From UBA9676 sp036522155 (GTDB lineage Bacteria; Actinomycetota; Actinomycetes; Streptosporangiales; Streptosporangiaceae), in contig DATDGI010000190.1 in assembly GCA_036522155.1 (NCBI GenBank), positions 1 through 21,192 of the forward strand: 21,192 bases of DNA. The letters run 5' to 3'. Numbering within the stretch: position 1 is the stretch's first letter; each line of letters begins with the position of its first letter. Positions 1 through 6,845 of the stretch are shown in pieces. The position numbers were made by a program, and so were the translations under genes. The notes below the pieces were generated by a model. The model did not search any database. It saw nothing but the letters and a program-made list of their open reading frames with translations, and had not been told where the DNA came from.

Positions 1-1491
1 GTGGAGACGACCGCGCACCTGGCCGGGATCGCCGACGTGCTGCGCAGACGGCCCGAGGTCAGCCGCGTCTGGCTGATCGACCCGGGCCCGGCGCCGGCGG
101 CCGGTGCGGAGCCGTTCGCCGCGCTGGCCAGCGCCGGAACGGGCGTGACCGACGCCGGCCTCGGCCAGCGCCGGATGTCGGTGGGCGCCGCCGACGTGGC
201 CACGATCATCTACACCTCGGGCACCACCGGCCGCCCGAAGGGATGCGTGATCACCCACGCCAACCTGCTGGCCAACGCGCGCAACGCGGTCAGCGGGCCG
301 CTGTCGGCGGTGTTCGCCGTACCGGGCGCGTCGACCCTGCTGTTCCTGCCGCTCGCGCACTCGTTCGCCCGGATCATCGAGGTCGGCGTCATGGAGGCGG
401 GGGCGGTGCTGGGCCATACCCCGGACGTCAGCAACCTGCTGCCCGACCTGGCCGGCTTCCAGCCCACGTTCCTGCTGGCCGTGCCCCGGGTGTTCGAGAA
501 GGTCTACAACGGTGCGGCGCAGCAGGCGGCGGCCAGCCCGGTCAGGAACGCGATCTTCCAGGCGGCGGCGCGTACCGCGATCGCCTGGAGCAGCGCGCCC
601 GGCACCGGCGGGGCCGGGGGCACCAGCGTGGCCCCCGGCGCCGGCGCGGGCCTCATGCTGCGGCTGCGGCACGCCGTGTTCGACCGGCTGGTCTACGTCC
701 GGCTCCGGGCCGCGATCGGCGGCCGGGCGGGCTATGCCGTATCGGGCGGCGCCCCGCTGGGTGAGCGGCTCGGCCACTTCTTCCGCGGCGCGGGCATCAC
801 CATCATCGAGGGCTATGGGCTCACCGAGACGACCGCGCCGGCCACGGTCAACCCGCCGGACCGCAACAAGATCGGCACCGTCGGCCAGCCGCTGCCGGGC
901 GTGTCGGTGCGGATCGCCGAGGACGGCGAGATCCTCATCGCCGGGCCCAACGTCTTCGCCGGTTACCTGCACAACGAGGCGGCCACCAAGGAGGTACTGA
1001 CCCCCGACGGCTGGCTGCGCAGCGGCGACATCGGCGAACTGGACGACGAGGGCTACCTGCGGGTGACCGGGCGCAAGAAGGAGCTGATCGTCACCGCCGG
1101 CGGCAAGAACGTCTCGCCCGCCGTGCTGGAAGACCGGATCCGCGCGCACCCGCTGGTCAGCCAGTGCCTGGTGGTCGGCGACGGCCGCCCGTATGTGGCC
1201 TGCCTGATCACGCTGGACGCCGAGGCCATCGGCCCGTGGCTGGCGCGGCACGGCCGCCCGGCCGGGACCCCGCTGGCCGAACTGGCGGCCGACCAGGACA
1301 TACTGGCCGAGCTCCAGGCGGCGGTGGACGAGGCCAACAAGGCGGTGTCCCGGGCCGAGTCCGTCCGCCGGTTCCGGGTGCTCACCACCGACTTCACCGA
1401 GCAGGCGGGGTACCTGACGCCGTCGCTGAAGATTCGCCGCCACGTGGTGCTGAAAGACTTCGCGGCCGAGATCGACGCCCTGTACGCCTGA
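1..1491 (+). CDS. Long-chain fatty-acid-CoA ligase (FadD15-like), 5' end outside the window
   Basis: AMP-forming acyl-CoA synthetase, which activates a fatty acid to acyl-AMP and transfers it to CoA. Seen: the P-loop-like YTSGTTGRPKG at residues 71-81 of the visible part, GYGLTE at 271-276, GWLRSGD at 337-343, and TGRKKELIVTAGGKNVSP with the C-terminal lysine region. The family is about 600 aa and about 100-130 N-terminal residues are missing, so the GTG at base 1 is probably internal. The stop is TGA at 1489-1491, and the gene converges on the mannosyltransferase gene. The same fadD15/pimB pair is convergent in M. tuberculosis (Rv2187/Rv2188c). Chain-length preference cannot be read from sequence. 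A glycine/alanine-rich insertion lies at about residues 200-217. Confidence 0.93.
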   Translation: METTAHLAGIADVLRRRPEVSRVWLIDPGPAPAAGAEPFAALASAGTGVTDAGLGQRRMSVGAADVATIIYTSGTTGRPKGCVITHANLLANARNAVSGPLSAVFAVPGASTLLFLPLAHSFARIIEVGVMEAGAVLGHTPDVSNLLPDLAGFQPTFLLAVPRVFEKVYNGAAQQAAASPVRNAIFQAAARTAIAWSSAPGTGGAGGTSVAPGAGAGLMLRLRHAVFDRLVYVRLRAAIGGRAGYAVSGGAPLGERLGHFFRGAGITIIEGYGLTETTAPATVNPPDRNKIGTVGQPLPGVSVRIAEDGEILIAGPNVFAGYLHNEAATKEVLTPDGWLRSGDIGELDDEGYLRVTGRKKELIVTAGGKNVSPAVLEDRIRAHPLVSQCLVVGDGRPYVACLITLDAEAIGPWLARHGRPAGTPLAELAADQDILAELQAAVDEANKAVSRAESVRRFRVLTTDFTEQAGYLTPSLKIRRHVVLKDFAAEIDALYA

Positions 1492-1517
1492 GCAGCAGGC
1501 CCGGCTGGCCCGGCGGG

Positions 1518-1577
1518 CCTGGCCGGCTGAGCGGGCCCGGCCGGCTCCGCGGGACCCGGCCGGCTCAGCCGGCCAGG
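1518..1577. terminator. Perfect 15-bp inverted repeat between convergent genes
   Basis: CCTGGCCGGCTGAGC (1518-1532) is the exact reverse complement of 1563-1577, with a 30-nt GC-rich loop that itself holds two near-identical 18-nt units (1531-1548 and 1549-1566). The right arm contains the stop codon and last codons of the minus-strand mannosyltransferase. It fits a bidirectional terminator for the two convergent genes. There is no U-tract, as is common for actinobacterial terminators. Confidence 0.6.
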
Positions 1578-2692
1578 ATTCCCTCCAGCCGCTGCGCGAC
1601 CAGATCCCATCGCCATTCGGTGTCCACCCAGGCCATGCCCTTCTCCCCCATGGCCCTGGCCCCGGCCGGGTCGGTGAGCAGTTCCACCAGCCGGGACGCC
1701 ACGCCCGCGGTGCTGTCCCCGGCCACGACGTAACCGGTCTCACCGGCCCGGATGGCATCCGGCGCGTTGCCCGAGTCACCGCCGACCACCGGCAGGCCGG
1801 TGGCGGACGCCTCCAGGTAGACGATGCCCAGGCCCTCCACGTCCAGCCCGCGGCGGCGGGTGCGGCACGGCATCGCGAACACATCGCCCGCGTCGTAGTA
1901 GGCCGGCAGCTGCGGCCACGGCACCGGCCCGGTGAAGACGACCGATCCGGCCACGCCGGCCCCATCGGCCAGCCGCTGCAGCGCCGCCTGGTACGGCCCG
2001 CCCCCCACGATCAGCAGCCGCGCGTCCGGGACCGCGGCCAGCACGTCCGGCCAGGCCCTGATGAGCGTGTCCTGGCCCTTGCGCGGCACCAGCCGCGACA
2101 CGCAGACCACCACCGGCCGGCCGCCCAGGCCGAGCCGCTCGCGGACGGCGGCTCCGCCAGCCCCCGGGCGGAAGGCGCCGGTGTCCACCCCCGGCGCCAG
2201 CCGGGTCATCCGGGACGCCGCCGCCGGTGACAGCGCCCTGGCCACCCGGACCCGGGTGTACTCGCCGAGGTAGGTGACGGTGTCGGTGGTGTCACCGATG
2301 CGCCGGAGCAGGCGCCGCGCGCCGGGGAGCACCGCCCAGCCCGCCTCGTGCCCGTGGGTGATGGCGACCAGCCGCCGCGCCCCGGCCCGGCGCAGCGCCG
2401 GCGCGAGCAGGCCGAGCGGCGCCGCCGCGCCGAACAGCACCGTGTCGCAGCCGTCGCGGCGGAGCAGCCGGGCGGCCCGGCGGGCCACCGACGGGACCGG
2501 CAGCATCAGCGAGGTGGGATGGCGTTCGACCGGGAAGGGCTGGGCCGCGTCGAACTCGGCGGCTCCCGCCCAGGCGGGCGCGTAGACGGTGACGCTGCCG
2601 GCCGGCAGCCGGACCGCCAGGGCGTGCACGAACGACTGGATCCCGCCGGCCCGCGGCGGGAAGTCGTTGGTCACGACCAGGACCTTCGGCAT
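1565..2692 (-). CDS. pimB: GT4 mannosyltransferase, PimB-like (second mannose of phosphatidylinositol mannosides)
   Basis: A 375-aa GT-B retaining glycosyltransferase. By orthology it transfers mannose from GDP-mannose to the PI monomannoside at the inner membrane face. Seen: N-terminal MPKVLVVTNDFPPRAGGIQSF with the acceptor-side GGIQ; a CVSRLVPRKGQD donor-domain entry near residue 200; and the E-x7-E motif EGLGIVYLE with E286 and E294, followed by ASATGLPVVGGDSGNAPD. Length and motifs fit PimB' (Rv2188c type). ATG at 2692 is preceded by GGGAG at a short 4-nt spacing. It lies 99 nt downstream of the NlpC/P60 gene and may be co-transcribed; a weak TAGACT at 2731-2736 could give an extra promoter. 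Another PI-mannoside or trehalose-type GT4 role cannot be excluded. Confidence 0.88.
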   Translation of the reverse strand: MPKVLVVTNDFPPRAGGIQSFVHALAVRLPAGSVTVYAPAWAGAAEFDAAQPFPVERHPTSLMLPVPSVARRAARLLRRDGCDTVLFGAAAPLGLLAPALRRAGARRLVAITHGHEAGWAVLPGARRLLRRIGDTTDTVTYLGEYTRVRVARALSPAAASRMTRLAPGVDTGAFRPGAGGAAVRERLGLGGRPVVVCVSRLVPRKGQDTLIRAWPDVLAAVPDARLLIVGGGPYQAALQRLADGAGVAGSVVFTGPVPWPQLPAYYDAGDVFAMPCRTRRRGLDVEGLGIVYLEASATGLPVVGGDSGNAPDAIRAGETGYVVAGDSTAGVASRLVELLTDPAGARAMGEKGMAWVDTEWRWDLVAQRLEGILAG

Positions 2693-2791
2693 CGCGCTCC
2701 CGGTGCTGCCCGGCGACGGGTGACGAAGTGAGTCTAGTGTCCGGTCTCCGCCGTCCCGGCAGCTCAGCGGTGCGTCAGGGCAGGCGGTGCA

Positions 2792-3811
2792 TCACGGCCG
2801 GACAGCACCGTCCAGGTTGGACGCGTACCAGGAGGAGCTGAGGCTGACCTTCTCCACGTTCATGCCGGGCTGGGGCGCATCGATGAGCATCCCGCCCCCC
2901 ACGTAGATGCCCACGTGGCTGTCCCCGGCGAACTCCAGGATGTCGCCCGGCTGGAGATTGGACGTCGACACCGACGGCAGGCCGGCCTGCCCGTAGCTGG
3001 TGCGCGGGATGGACACCCCGGCCGCCGCCCAGGCCGAACTGGTCAGCCCCGAGCAGTCGTACCCGGCGCCGCACGGCCCGGTACCGCCGAAGACGTAGGG
3101 ACAGCCCAGCGCGGCGTAGGCGAACGCGACCGCCTTGCCTGCCTGGGTGTTGGTGGGGCCGTTGTAGCTGCCGCCGGTGGCGCCGCCACCGCCGATCAGC
3201 TGCTGCTGCTGCTGCGCGGTGAGGGTAGCCAGGATGCTCTGCTGCTTGGCGAGCAGCTTGCTCTCGGCCGCCTTCTGCTCGCCCAGCTGATGCTTGATGC
3301 CCGCGATCGCGGTGTCGATCCGCTGGCTGTACTGCTTGGCCCCGGTCAGCTGCCGCGCGGCCGAGATGAACTGCTGCACCTGCTCGTACCGGTTGCTGGC
3401 CAGGTGGATGAGGAAGGCCGACTGGGACAGCACCGTCTGCGGGTCATTGGAGGTCAGCACGGCCGCGGTCGAGGTCATGTTGCCGTTCTCGTACGCGAAC
3501 GAGGCGATCTGCGCGATCTTGCCGCGCATGTCCTGGAACGCGGTCTGGTCCCGGGAGATCTCCTTGGTGACCAGCGCCAGCCGCTGCCGGGCCGCGGTCA
3601 GATTCTGGCTCGCCACGTCGTACTGCTGGTTGAGCACGTTCAGCTGGTTGGTCAGCTTGTTGACCTTCGCCTGGACCGAACTGACGGTGGGCTGGGGCGC
3701 CGCTGCGGCCGCTCCGGCCGACGTCAGCAGCCCGGCGGTGGTGAGGATCGCGGCCGTCAGGTAAGCGCCGCGGCGGATCAGGGGGGGACGTGCATCTGGA
3801 TGCGTACCCAC
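2792..3811 (-). CDS. Secreted NlpC/P60 peptidoglycan endopeptidase with N-terminal coiled coil
   Basis: A 339-aa cell-wall hydrolase, expected to cut peptide stems of peptidoglycan outside the membrane. Residues 1-38 form a signal peptide (RR, hydrophobic stretch, AGAAAAA). Residues about 42-215 are two Gln/Ala-rich coiled-coil helices, as in PcsB/RipC-type enzymes, which usually hold the enzyme inactive until activated. The NlpC/P60 domain is at about 222-339: nucleophile C253 in YDCSGL, H299 in SHVGIYVGGG, then LIDAPQPG in the third-residue region. GTG at 3811 was chosen because the signal peptide follows and AAGGAG lies 11 nt upstream. It corresponds to Rv2190c by position. Expression is probably controlled through the long structured leader upstream. 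Confidence 0.92.
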   Translation of the reverse strand: MGTHPDARPPLIRRGAYLTAAILTTAGLLTSAGAAAAAPQPTVSSVQAKVNKLTNQLNVLNQQYDVASQNLTAARQRLALVTKEISRDQTAFQDMRGKIAQIASFAYENGNMTSTAAVLTSNDPQTVLSQSAFLIHLASNRYEQVQQFISAARQLTGAKQYSQRIDTAIAGIKHQLGEQKAAESKLLAKQQSILATLTAQQQQQLIGGGGATGGSYNGPTNTQAGKAVAFAYAALGCPYVFGGTGPCGAGYDCSGLTSSAWAAAGVSIPRTSYGQAGLPSVSTSNLQPGDILEFAGDSHVGIYVGGGMLIDAPQPGMNVEKVSLSSSWYASNLDGAVRP

Positions 3812-4062
3812 CTGGTGACACGCTCCTTCTTCCCGCGCCGCCGACCGGTTGAGCTACCCGGGCCCGGGCGGTGCCGCGCCCTGCGGCCTGGCCTCTAGGA
3901 ATGGGCCCGGCCTGCTCGCCGGTGAGCCGCCTCTGGCGGGGAACTGAAGGCAGCCCTCCGATTGGGTCTCCGGCTTCCCGGCCGCCCAGTTGCGGCTGGC
4001 CGGGGCTTCAGCGGTGGCCGATCACCGCCGCCTATCCTGACGACTGTGGAGTGATGCAGCCG
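3812..4062 (-). promoter_or_regulatory. Long structured 5' leader of the NlpC/P60 gene; possible riboswitch
   Basis: This is the stretch between the predicted transcription start and the GTG, about 250 nt. On the minus strand it can fold into several helices: CTGAAG/CTTCAG enclosing CCCGGCC/GGCCGGG and CCAG/CTGG; a CCGCC-AGA-GGCGG hairpin; and the palindrome CCCGGGCCCGGG (3857-3868). The 3' end, just before the AAGGAG ribosome site, reads CCCGGGTAGCTCAACCGG, which loosely follows the CCCG..AGCU.AACC order of the c-di-AMP (ydaO) riboswitch. That class commonly precedes NlpC/P60 and rpf genes in actinobacteria. The conserved GGGUGAAUC block was not found, so the class is unproven. Confidence 0.35.
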
Positions 4063-4068
4063 GGGCTG

Positions 4069-4097
4069 ACACTAGGGAAGTCAGCCGGCGAATTCAA
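4069..4097 (-). promoter_or_regulatory. Sigma-A-like promoter for the NlpC/P60 gene
   Basis: On the minus strand TTGAAT (4097-4092) and TAGTGT (4074-4069) are separated by exactly 17 nt. This matches the TTGACA/TANNNT pattern well and predicts a start near 4062, leaving a leader of about 250 nt before the GTG at 3811. Confidence 0.55.
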
Positions 4098-4130
4098 CCG
4101 CTTCGCACACTCTGGCCTCACGTTTATTTA

Positions 4131-4158
4131 TCACCGGCCCCAGCCGTTGCACCGGTGA
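4131..4158 (-). terminator. Hairpin downstream of the small CxxC protein gene
   Basis: TCACCGG (4131-4137) and CCGGTGA (4152-4158) form a perfect 7-bp stem with a 14-nt loop. It lies 15 nt after the stop of the CxxC gene and before the NlpC/P60 promoter. The flank on the minus strand is A-rich (TAAATAAA) rather than U-rich, so terminator function is only likely. Confidence 0.35.
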
Positions 4159-4172
4159 CAGGCGCCCCACGG

Positions 4173-4361
4173 TCACGAAGCCCGGGCCACCGGCGGCTGC
4201 AAGCGCAGCGGCGACACCATCCGCGCGTCGGCGAGCACCCGCAGCGCCCGCTGCTCCTCCACCCCGATCCGGGCCGGCCCGGGCGGGCCGAGCAGGGCCA
4301 TGACCACACAGTCGGGGCAGGCGATATCCCTCATCACACACCGGTCGCAGTCGATCAGCAT
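4173..4361 (-). CDS. Small double-CxxC protein, conserved in actinobacteria, function unknown
   Basis: A 62-aa protein starting MLIDCDRCVMRDIACPDCVV. The pairs C5-x2-C8 and C15-x2-C18 suggest a zinc knuckle or other metal/redox site; the rest is hydrophobic (VMALLG) then Ala/Arg-rich with no signal peptide. I chose ATG at 4361 because GAGGAG sits 5 nt upstream; the reading frame stays open further upstream, but that part is low complexity and overlaps the first 65-bp repeat. From memory, similar short proteins occur at this locus in other actinobacteria. No function is assigned. It is transcribed in the same direction as the NlpC/P60 gene but is separated from it by a hairpin and a promoter. 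Confidence 0.7.
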   Translation of the reverse strand: MLIDCDRCVMRDIACPDCVVMALLGPPGPARIGVEEQRALRVLADARMVSPLRLQPPVARAS

Positions 4362-4441
4362 GATGTCTCCTCGAATCTCCGGCCTAGCCATGCGCCCACA
4401 CGCTAAAAGCACCCACCGACAATCCGGCCGCCGCCCTAAGC

Positions 4442-4580
4442 GGGCCAGCCTTGGTCGATCCGGGTCGTTCCCACCACCCAAATCGCCCACGTCCGGCGCT
4501 TCCGGGCGGGCGGCCGGGCCAGCCTTGGTCGATCTGGGTCGCTATCACCACCCAAATCGCCCACGTCCGCGCTTTCCGGG
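4442..4580. repeat. Two direct copies of a 65-bp hairpin-containing element
   Basis: Copies lie at 4442-4506 and 4516-4580 (period 74 bp) and are close to 90% identical by eye. Each carries an imperfect inverted repeat, CGATYYGGGT-N10-ACCCAAATCG (9 of 10 pairs in copy 2, 8 of 10 in copy 1). They fill the divergent intergenic space between the CxxC gene and the exonuclease gene. They could be operator sites, a small dispersed repeat family or RNA hairpins; the sequence alone does not decide. Confidence 0.8.
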
Positions 4581-4623
4581 ATCGGGGCCGGGCAGCTGCG
4601 CCAGCCGCGTCGGCGCGCCTGGG

Positions 4624-4651
4624 TTGGACTGTCGGTACCTCGCCCTACGGT
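4624..4651 (+). promoter_or_regulatory. Promoter of the exonuclease gene, leaderless type
   Basis: TTGGAC (4624-4629), a 16-nt spacer, TACGGT (4646-4651), then 6 nt to the GTG at 4658. There is no Shine-Dalgarno sequence, so the transcript probably begins at or beside the start codon. Confidence 0.5.
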
Positions 4652-4657
4652 TGAGCG

Positions 4658-5494
4658 GTGATCACCTGGGACTCACCAGCCGGGCCGGTGCTGGCTCCGG
4701 ACGGGAGCCGCCCCTTCGACGGGATCGACTTCGTCATCGTCGATGTCGAGACGACCGGCTGGACCCCGGGGAAGGCGCAGATCACCGAGATCGGTGCGGT
4801 CCGGATCAGCGGCGGCCAGCTCAGGGGGCAGTTCTCCTCGCTGGTCAACCCGGGCGGGCCGATTCCCGAGCGGGTGACCGAGCTGACCGGCATCAGCGAC
4901 GCCATGGTCGCGGCCGCGCCGCCGCTGGACCGGGTGCTGCCCGCCTTCCTGGCGTTCGCCCGCGGCGGCGTGCTCACCGCGCACAACGCCCCGTTCGACA
5001 TCGGCTTCCTCACCAAGGCCTGCCGCGCCTGCGGGCTGCCCTGGCCACAGTTCCCGGTGGTGGACACGGTGGACCTGGCCGGGCGCGTGCTCGGCGAGGA
5101 CGAGGTGCCCAACCGCAAGCTGGCCACCCTGGCCGAGTTCTTCGGGGCACGGACCGTGCCCAGCCAACGCGCCCTGGCGGACGCGCTGGCCACCGCGGAC
5201 GTGCTGACGGCGCTGCTGCCCCGGCTCGCCGCCGCCGGCCTCAGCACGCTTGACGAGATCAGGCTGCGGCGGGTGCCGGGGACCTGGCCGCGATGGTGGG
5301 CGCTGGCCAGCCGCTGGCTGCGGCGGCGGCCGGGCTATCCGCGGGGCCGGCGGCGGGCGGTACGCTACCGGCCAAGGCTGGGCTCCGGCGCCCGAGGAGG
5401 CAGACGTGGTCACCGCGATCGTCCTGGTGAGAGCCGACGTGGCGCGCATTCCCGAAACGGCCGAGGCGATCGCGCAGATCCCCCAGGTCAGTGA
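4658..5494 (+). CDS. DEDDh-family 3'-5' exonuclease (DnaQ-like) with altered catalytic His
   Basis: A 278-aa protein with an RNase T/DnaQ exonuclease fold at about residues 24-195. ExoI: D29-V-E31-TTG. ExoII: HNAPFDIGFL with D114. ExoIII: Q170-RALA-D175, where the family has H-x4-D. These acidic residues bind two metal ions; the His is the general base. The gene sits where M. tuberculosis has Rv2191, but there is no GIY-YIG/UvrC-type domain here. After residue about 205 the sequence becomes Arg/Gly-rich low complexity, and its last 89 nt overlap the next gene in another frame. The true C-terminus may therefore be shorter, or a frameshift may be present. GTG at 4658 fits a leaderless start. 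Proofreading or nucleotide-repair roles are possible; activity is uncertain because of Q170. Confidence 0.85.
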   Translation: MITWDSPAGPVLAPDGSRPFDGIDFVIVDVETTGWTPGKAQITEIGAVRISGGQLRGQFSSLVNPGGPIPERVTELTGISDAMVAAAPPLDRVLPAFLAFARGGVLTAHNAPFDIGFLTKACRACGLPWPQFPVVDTVDLAGRVLGEDEVPNRKLATLAEFFGARTVPSQRALADALATADVLTALLPRLAAAGLSTLDEIRLRRVPGTWPRWWALASRWLRRRPGYPRGRRRAVRYRPRLGSGARGGRRGHRDRPGESRRGAHSRNGRGDRADPPGQ

Positions 5495-5693
5495 GGTCTA
5501 CTCGGTCACCGGCGAGTTCGACCTGGTGGCCATGGTGCGGGTGCGCGCGCACGAGGAACTGGCCGACGTCATCCCCGGCACCCTGAACCGGGTCGCGGGG
5601 GTGAGCCACACGGAGACGCACATCGCGTTCCGCACGTACTCGCGGCACGACCTCGAAGCCGCCTTCGCCCTCGGCTACCCCCAGACCGCCTGA
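5406..5693 (+). CDS. Stand-alone Lrp/AsnC effector-domain (RAM) protein
   Basis: A 95-aa protein, MVTAIVLVRADVARIPETAE onward, matching only the C-terminal ligand-binding/oligomerisation domain of Lrp/AsnC regulators. It has an alternating beta-alpha-beta pattern, with VYSVTGEFDLVAMVRV at about residues 31-46 and HTETHIAF at about 73-80. There is no helix-turn-helix, so it cannot bind DNA by itself. Such short proteins form ring-like oligomers and may bind amino acids or modulate full-length Lrp proteins. GTG at 5406 is fixed by GAGGAGG 5 nt upstream. It overlaps the exonuclease reading frame by 89 nt and converges with trpD 81 nt away, so an amino-acid-sensing role near trpD is only suggestive. 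Confidence 0.88.
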   Translation: MVTAIVLVRADVARIPETAEAIAQIPQVSEVYSVTGEFDLVAMVRVRAHEELADVIPGTLNRVAGVSHTETHIAFRTYSRHDLEAAFALGYPQTA

Positions 5694-5730
5694 TCCGCCG
5701 CTCCCCGCTCCGGCCCGCCGGCCCCAGCCG

Positions 5731-5756
5731 CCCGTCCGCCCGGCCCGTCCGCCCGG
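5731..5756. repeat. Two exact tandem 13-bp units in a convergent intergenic gap
   Basis: CCCGTCCGCCCGG occurs at 5731-5743 and again at 5744-5756, between the stop codons of the Lrp-like gene and trpD. The rest of the 81-nt gap is GC-rich with no clear strong hairpin. Confidence 0.7.
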
Positions 5757-5774
5757 CGCGCCCGGACGCGGAGC

Positions 5775-6839
5775 TCAGGCCGGGGCGAGCCGCTGGCTGG
5801 TATCGATCCACCGGTCCAGCAGGGCAGCGGCCGCGCCGGAGTCCAGGGCGGCGGCCGCCCGGGCGCAGCCATCCGCCAGTGCCGGGCCGAGGTTATCGGC
5901 ACCGGGCGCGCCACCGGCGGCGGCGAGCGCCGCCGCCGCGTTAAGTATCACCGTGTCCCTGACCGGTCCCGGCTTGCCGCCCAGCACCGACCGGACAACG
6001 CCGGCGTTGTGCGCCGCGTCACCGCCGCGCAGGTCGCCCGCCTGGGAGCGGGCCAGCCCGAGGCGGGCCGGGTCGAGCCGGGTCTGGGTCACCGCGCCCT
6101 TATGGGCCACCCATACGGTCGAGGTGTCGGCCGTGGTCAGTTCGTCCAGCCCGTCGTCACCGTGGAACACCAGCGCCGAGGTGCCCCGGGTGGCCAGCAC
6201 CCCGGCGATCACCGCGCCCATCCGCGGGTCGGACACCCCGACCGCCTGCGCGCTGGGGCGGGCCGGGTTGGCCACCGGGCCAAGGAAGTTGAAGACGGTC
6301 GGCACGCCGAGTTCACGCCGGGGCACGGACGCGTGCCGCAGCGCCGGGTGGTACAGCGGCGCGAACAGGAACGCGATGCCGACCTCGTCCACCAGCGCGG
6401 CACTGGACTCCGGCGGCAGGTCGATCACCACCCCGAGCGCTTCCAGCACGTCCGCCGCACCGCAGGCCGACGTCGCCGCCCGGTTGCCGTGCTTGGCCAC
6501 CCGGGCGCCGGCCGCGGCGGCGACGATCGCACCCATGGTGGAGATGTTGACCGTGTGCGCCTTGTCCCCGCCGGTGCCGACCAGATCCACCAGCGGCCCG
6601 GGCACGCTGATCGGGGTGGCCCGGTCCAGCATGGCCTGCGCCAGCCCGCTCACCTCAGTGACGGTCTCGCCCTTCATCCGCAGCGCCACGCCGAACCCGG
6701 CGATCTGGGCCGGCGTCGCCGCGCCCTCCATGATCTCGCCCATCGCCCAGGCGGCCTCGGCCGCGGTCAGCGCCCGCCCGCTGATGAGCGCCCCGAGCAG
6801 GGCCGGCCAGGACGGCGCGTCCATGATCTGGTCAGGCAT
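5775..6839 (-). CDS. trpD: Anthranilate phosphoribosyltransferase
   Basis: A 354-aa cytosolic enzyme joining anthranilate to PRPP, the second step of tryptophan synthesis. Seen: PRPP/anthranilate-binding GTGGDKAHTVNIST at residues 88-101, KHGNRAATSACG at 116-127, NFLGPVANPA near 184-193, and metal-binding DGLDE at 229-233. Length is usual for the family (about 340-350). ATG at 6839 lies 6 nt after the stop of the upstream receiver-domain gene and lacks a clear Shine-Dalgarno sequence, so translational coupling is likely. As in M. tuberculosis (Rv2192c), trpD is separate from other trp genes and divergent from the ctaE-qcr operon. Confidence 0.96.
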   Translation of the reverse strand: MPDQIMDAPSWPALLGALISGRALTAAEAAWAMGEIMEGAATPAQIAGFGVALRMKGETVTEVSGLAQAMLDRATPISVPGPLVDLVGTGGDKAHTVNISTMGAIVAAAAGARVAKHGNRAATSACGAADVLEALGVVIDLPPESSAALVDEVGIAFLFAPLYHPALRHASVPRRELGVPTVFNFLGPVANPARPSAQAVGVSDPRMGAVIAGVLATRGTSALVFHGDDGLDELTTADTSTVWVAHKGAVTQTRLDPARLGLARSQAGDLRGGDAAHNAGVVRSVLGGKPGPVRDTVILNAAAALAAAGGAPGADNLGPALADGCARAAAALDSGAAAALLDRWIDTSQRLAPA

Positions 6840-6845
6840 GGCCGG

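Noticed and set aside
1053..1616. Long minus-strand frame opposite the acyl-CoA ligase
   Set aside because: High-GC DNA gives long antisense frames; its product is low complexity and the plus-strand gene is clear.
3201..3218. CTG/GCT triplet run in the NlpC/P60 gene
   Set aside because: It encodes a short Gln run (QQQQQ) in the coiled-coil linker, common in such proteins; not a separate repeat element.
3835..3868. tRNA-like string GTAGCTCAACCGGTCGG in the nlpC leader
   Set aside because: It resembles a tRNA D-loop, but there is no matching D-stem, anticodon arm, T-loop or acceptor stem nearby.
3871..4158. Plus-strand open frame of 95 codons in the leader region
   Set aside because: Composition is low complexity, with no ribosome site and no family resemblance; it lies over the predicted minus-strand promoter and leader.
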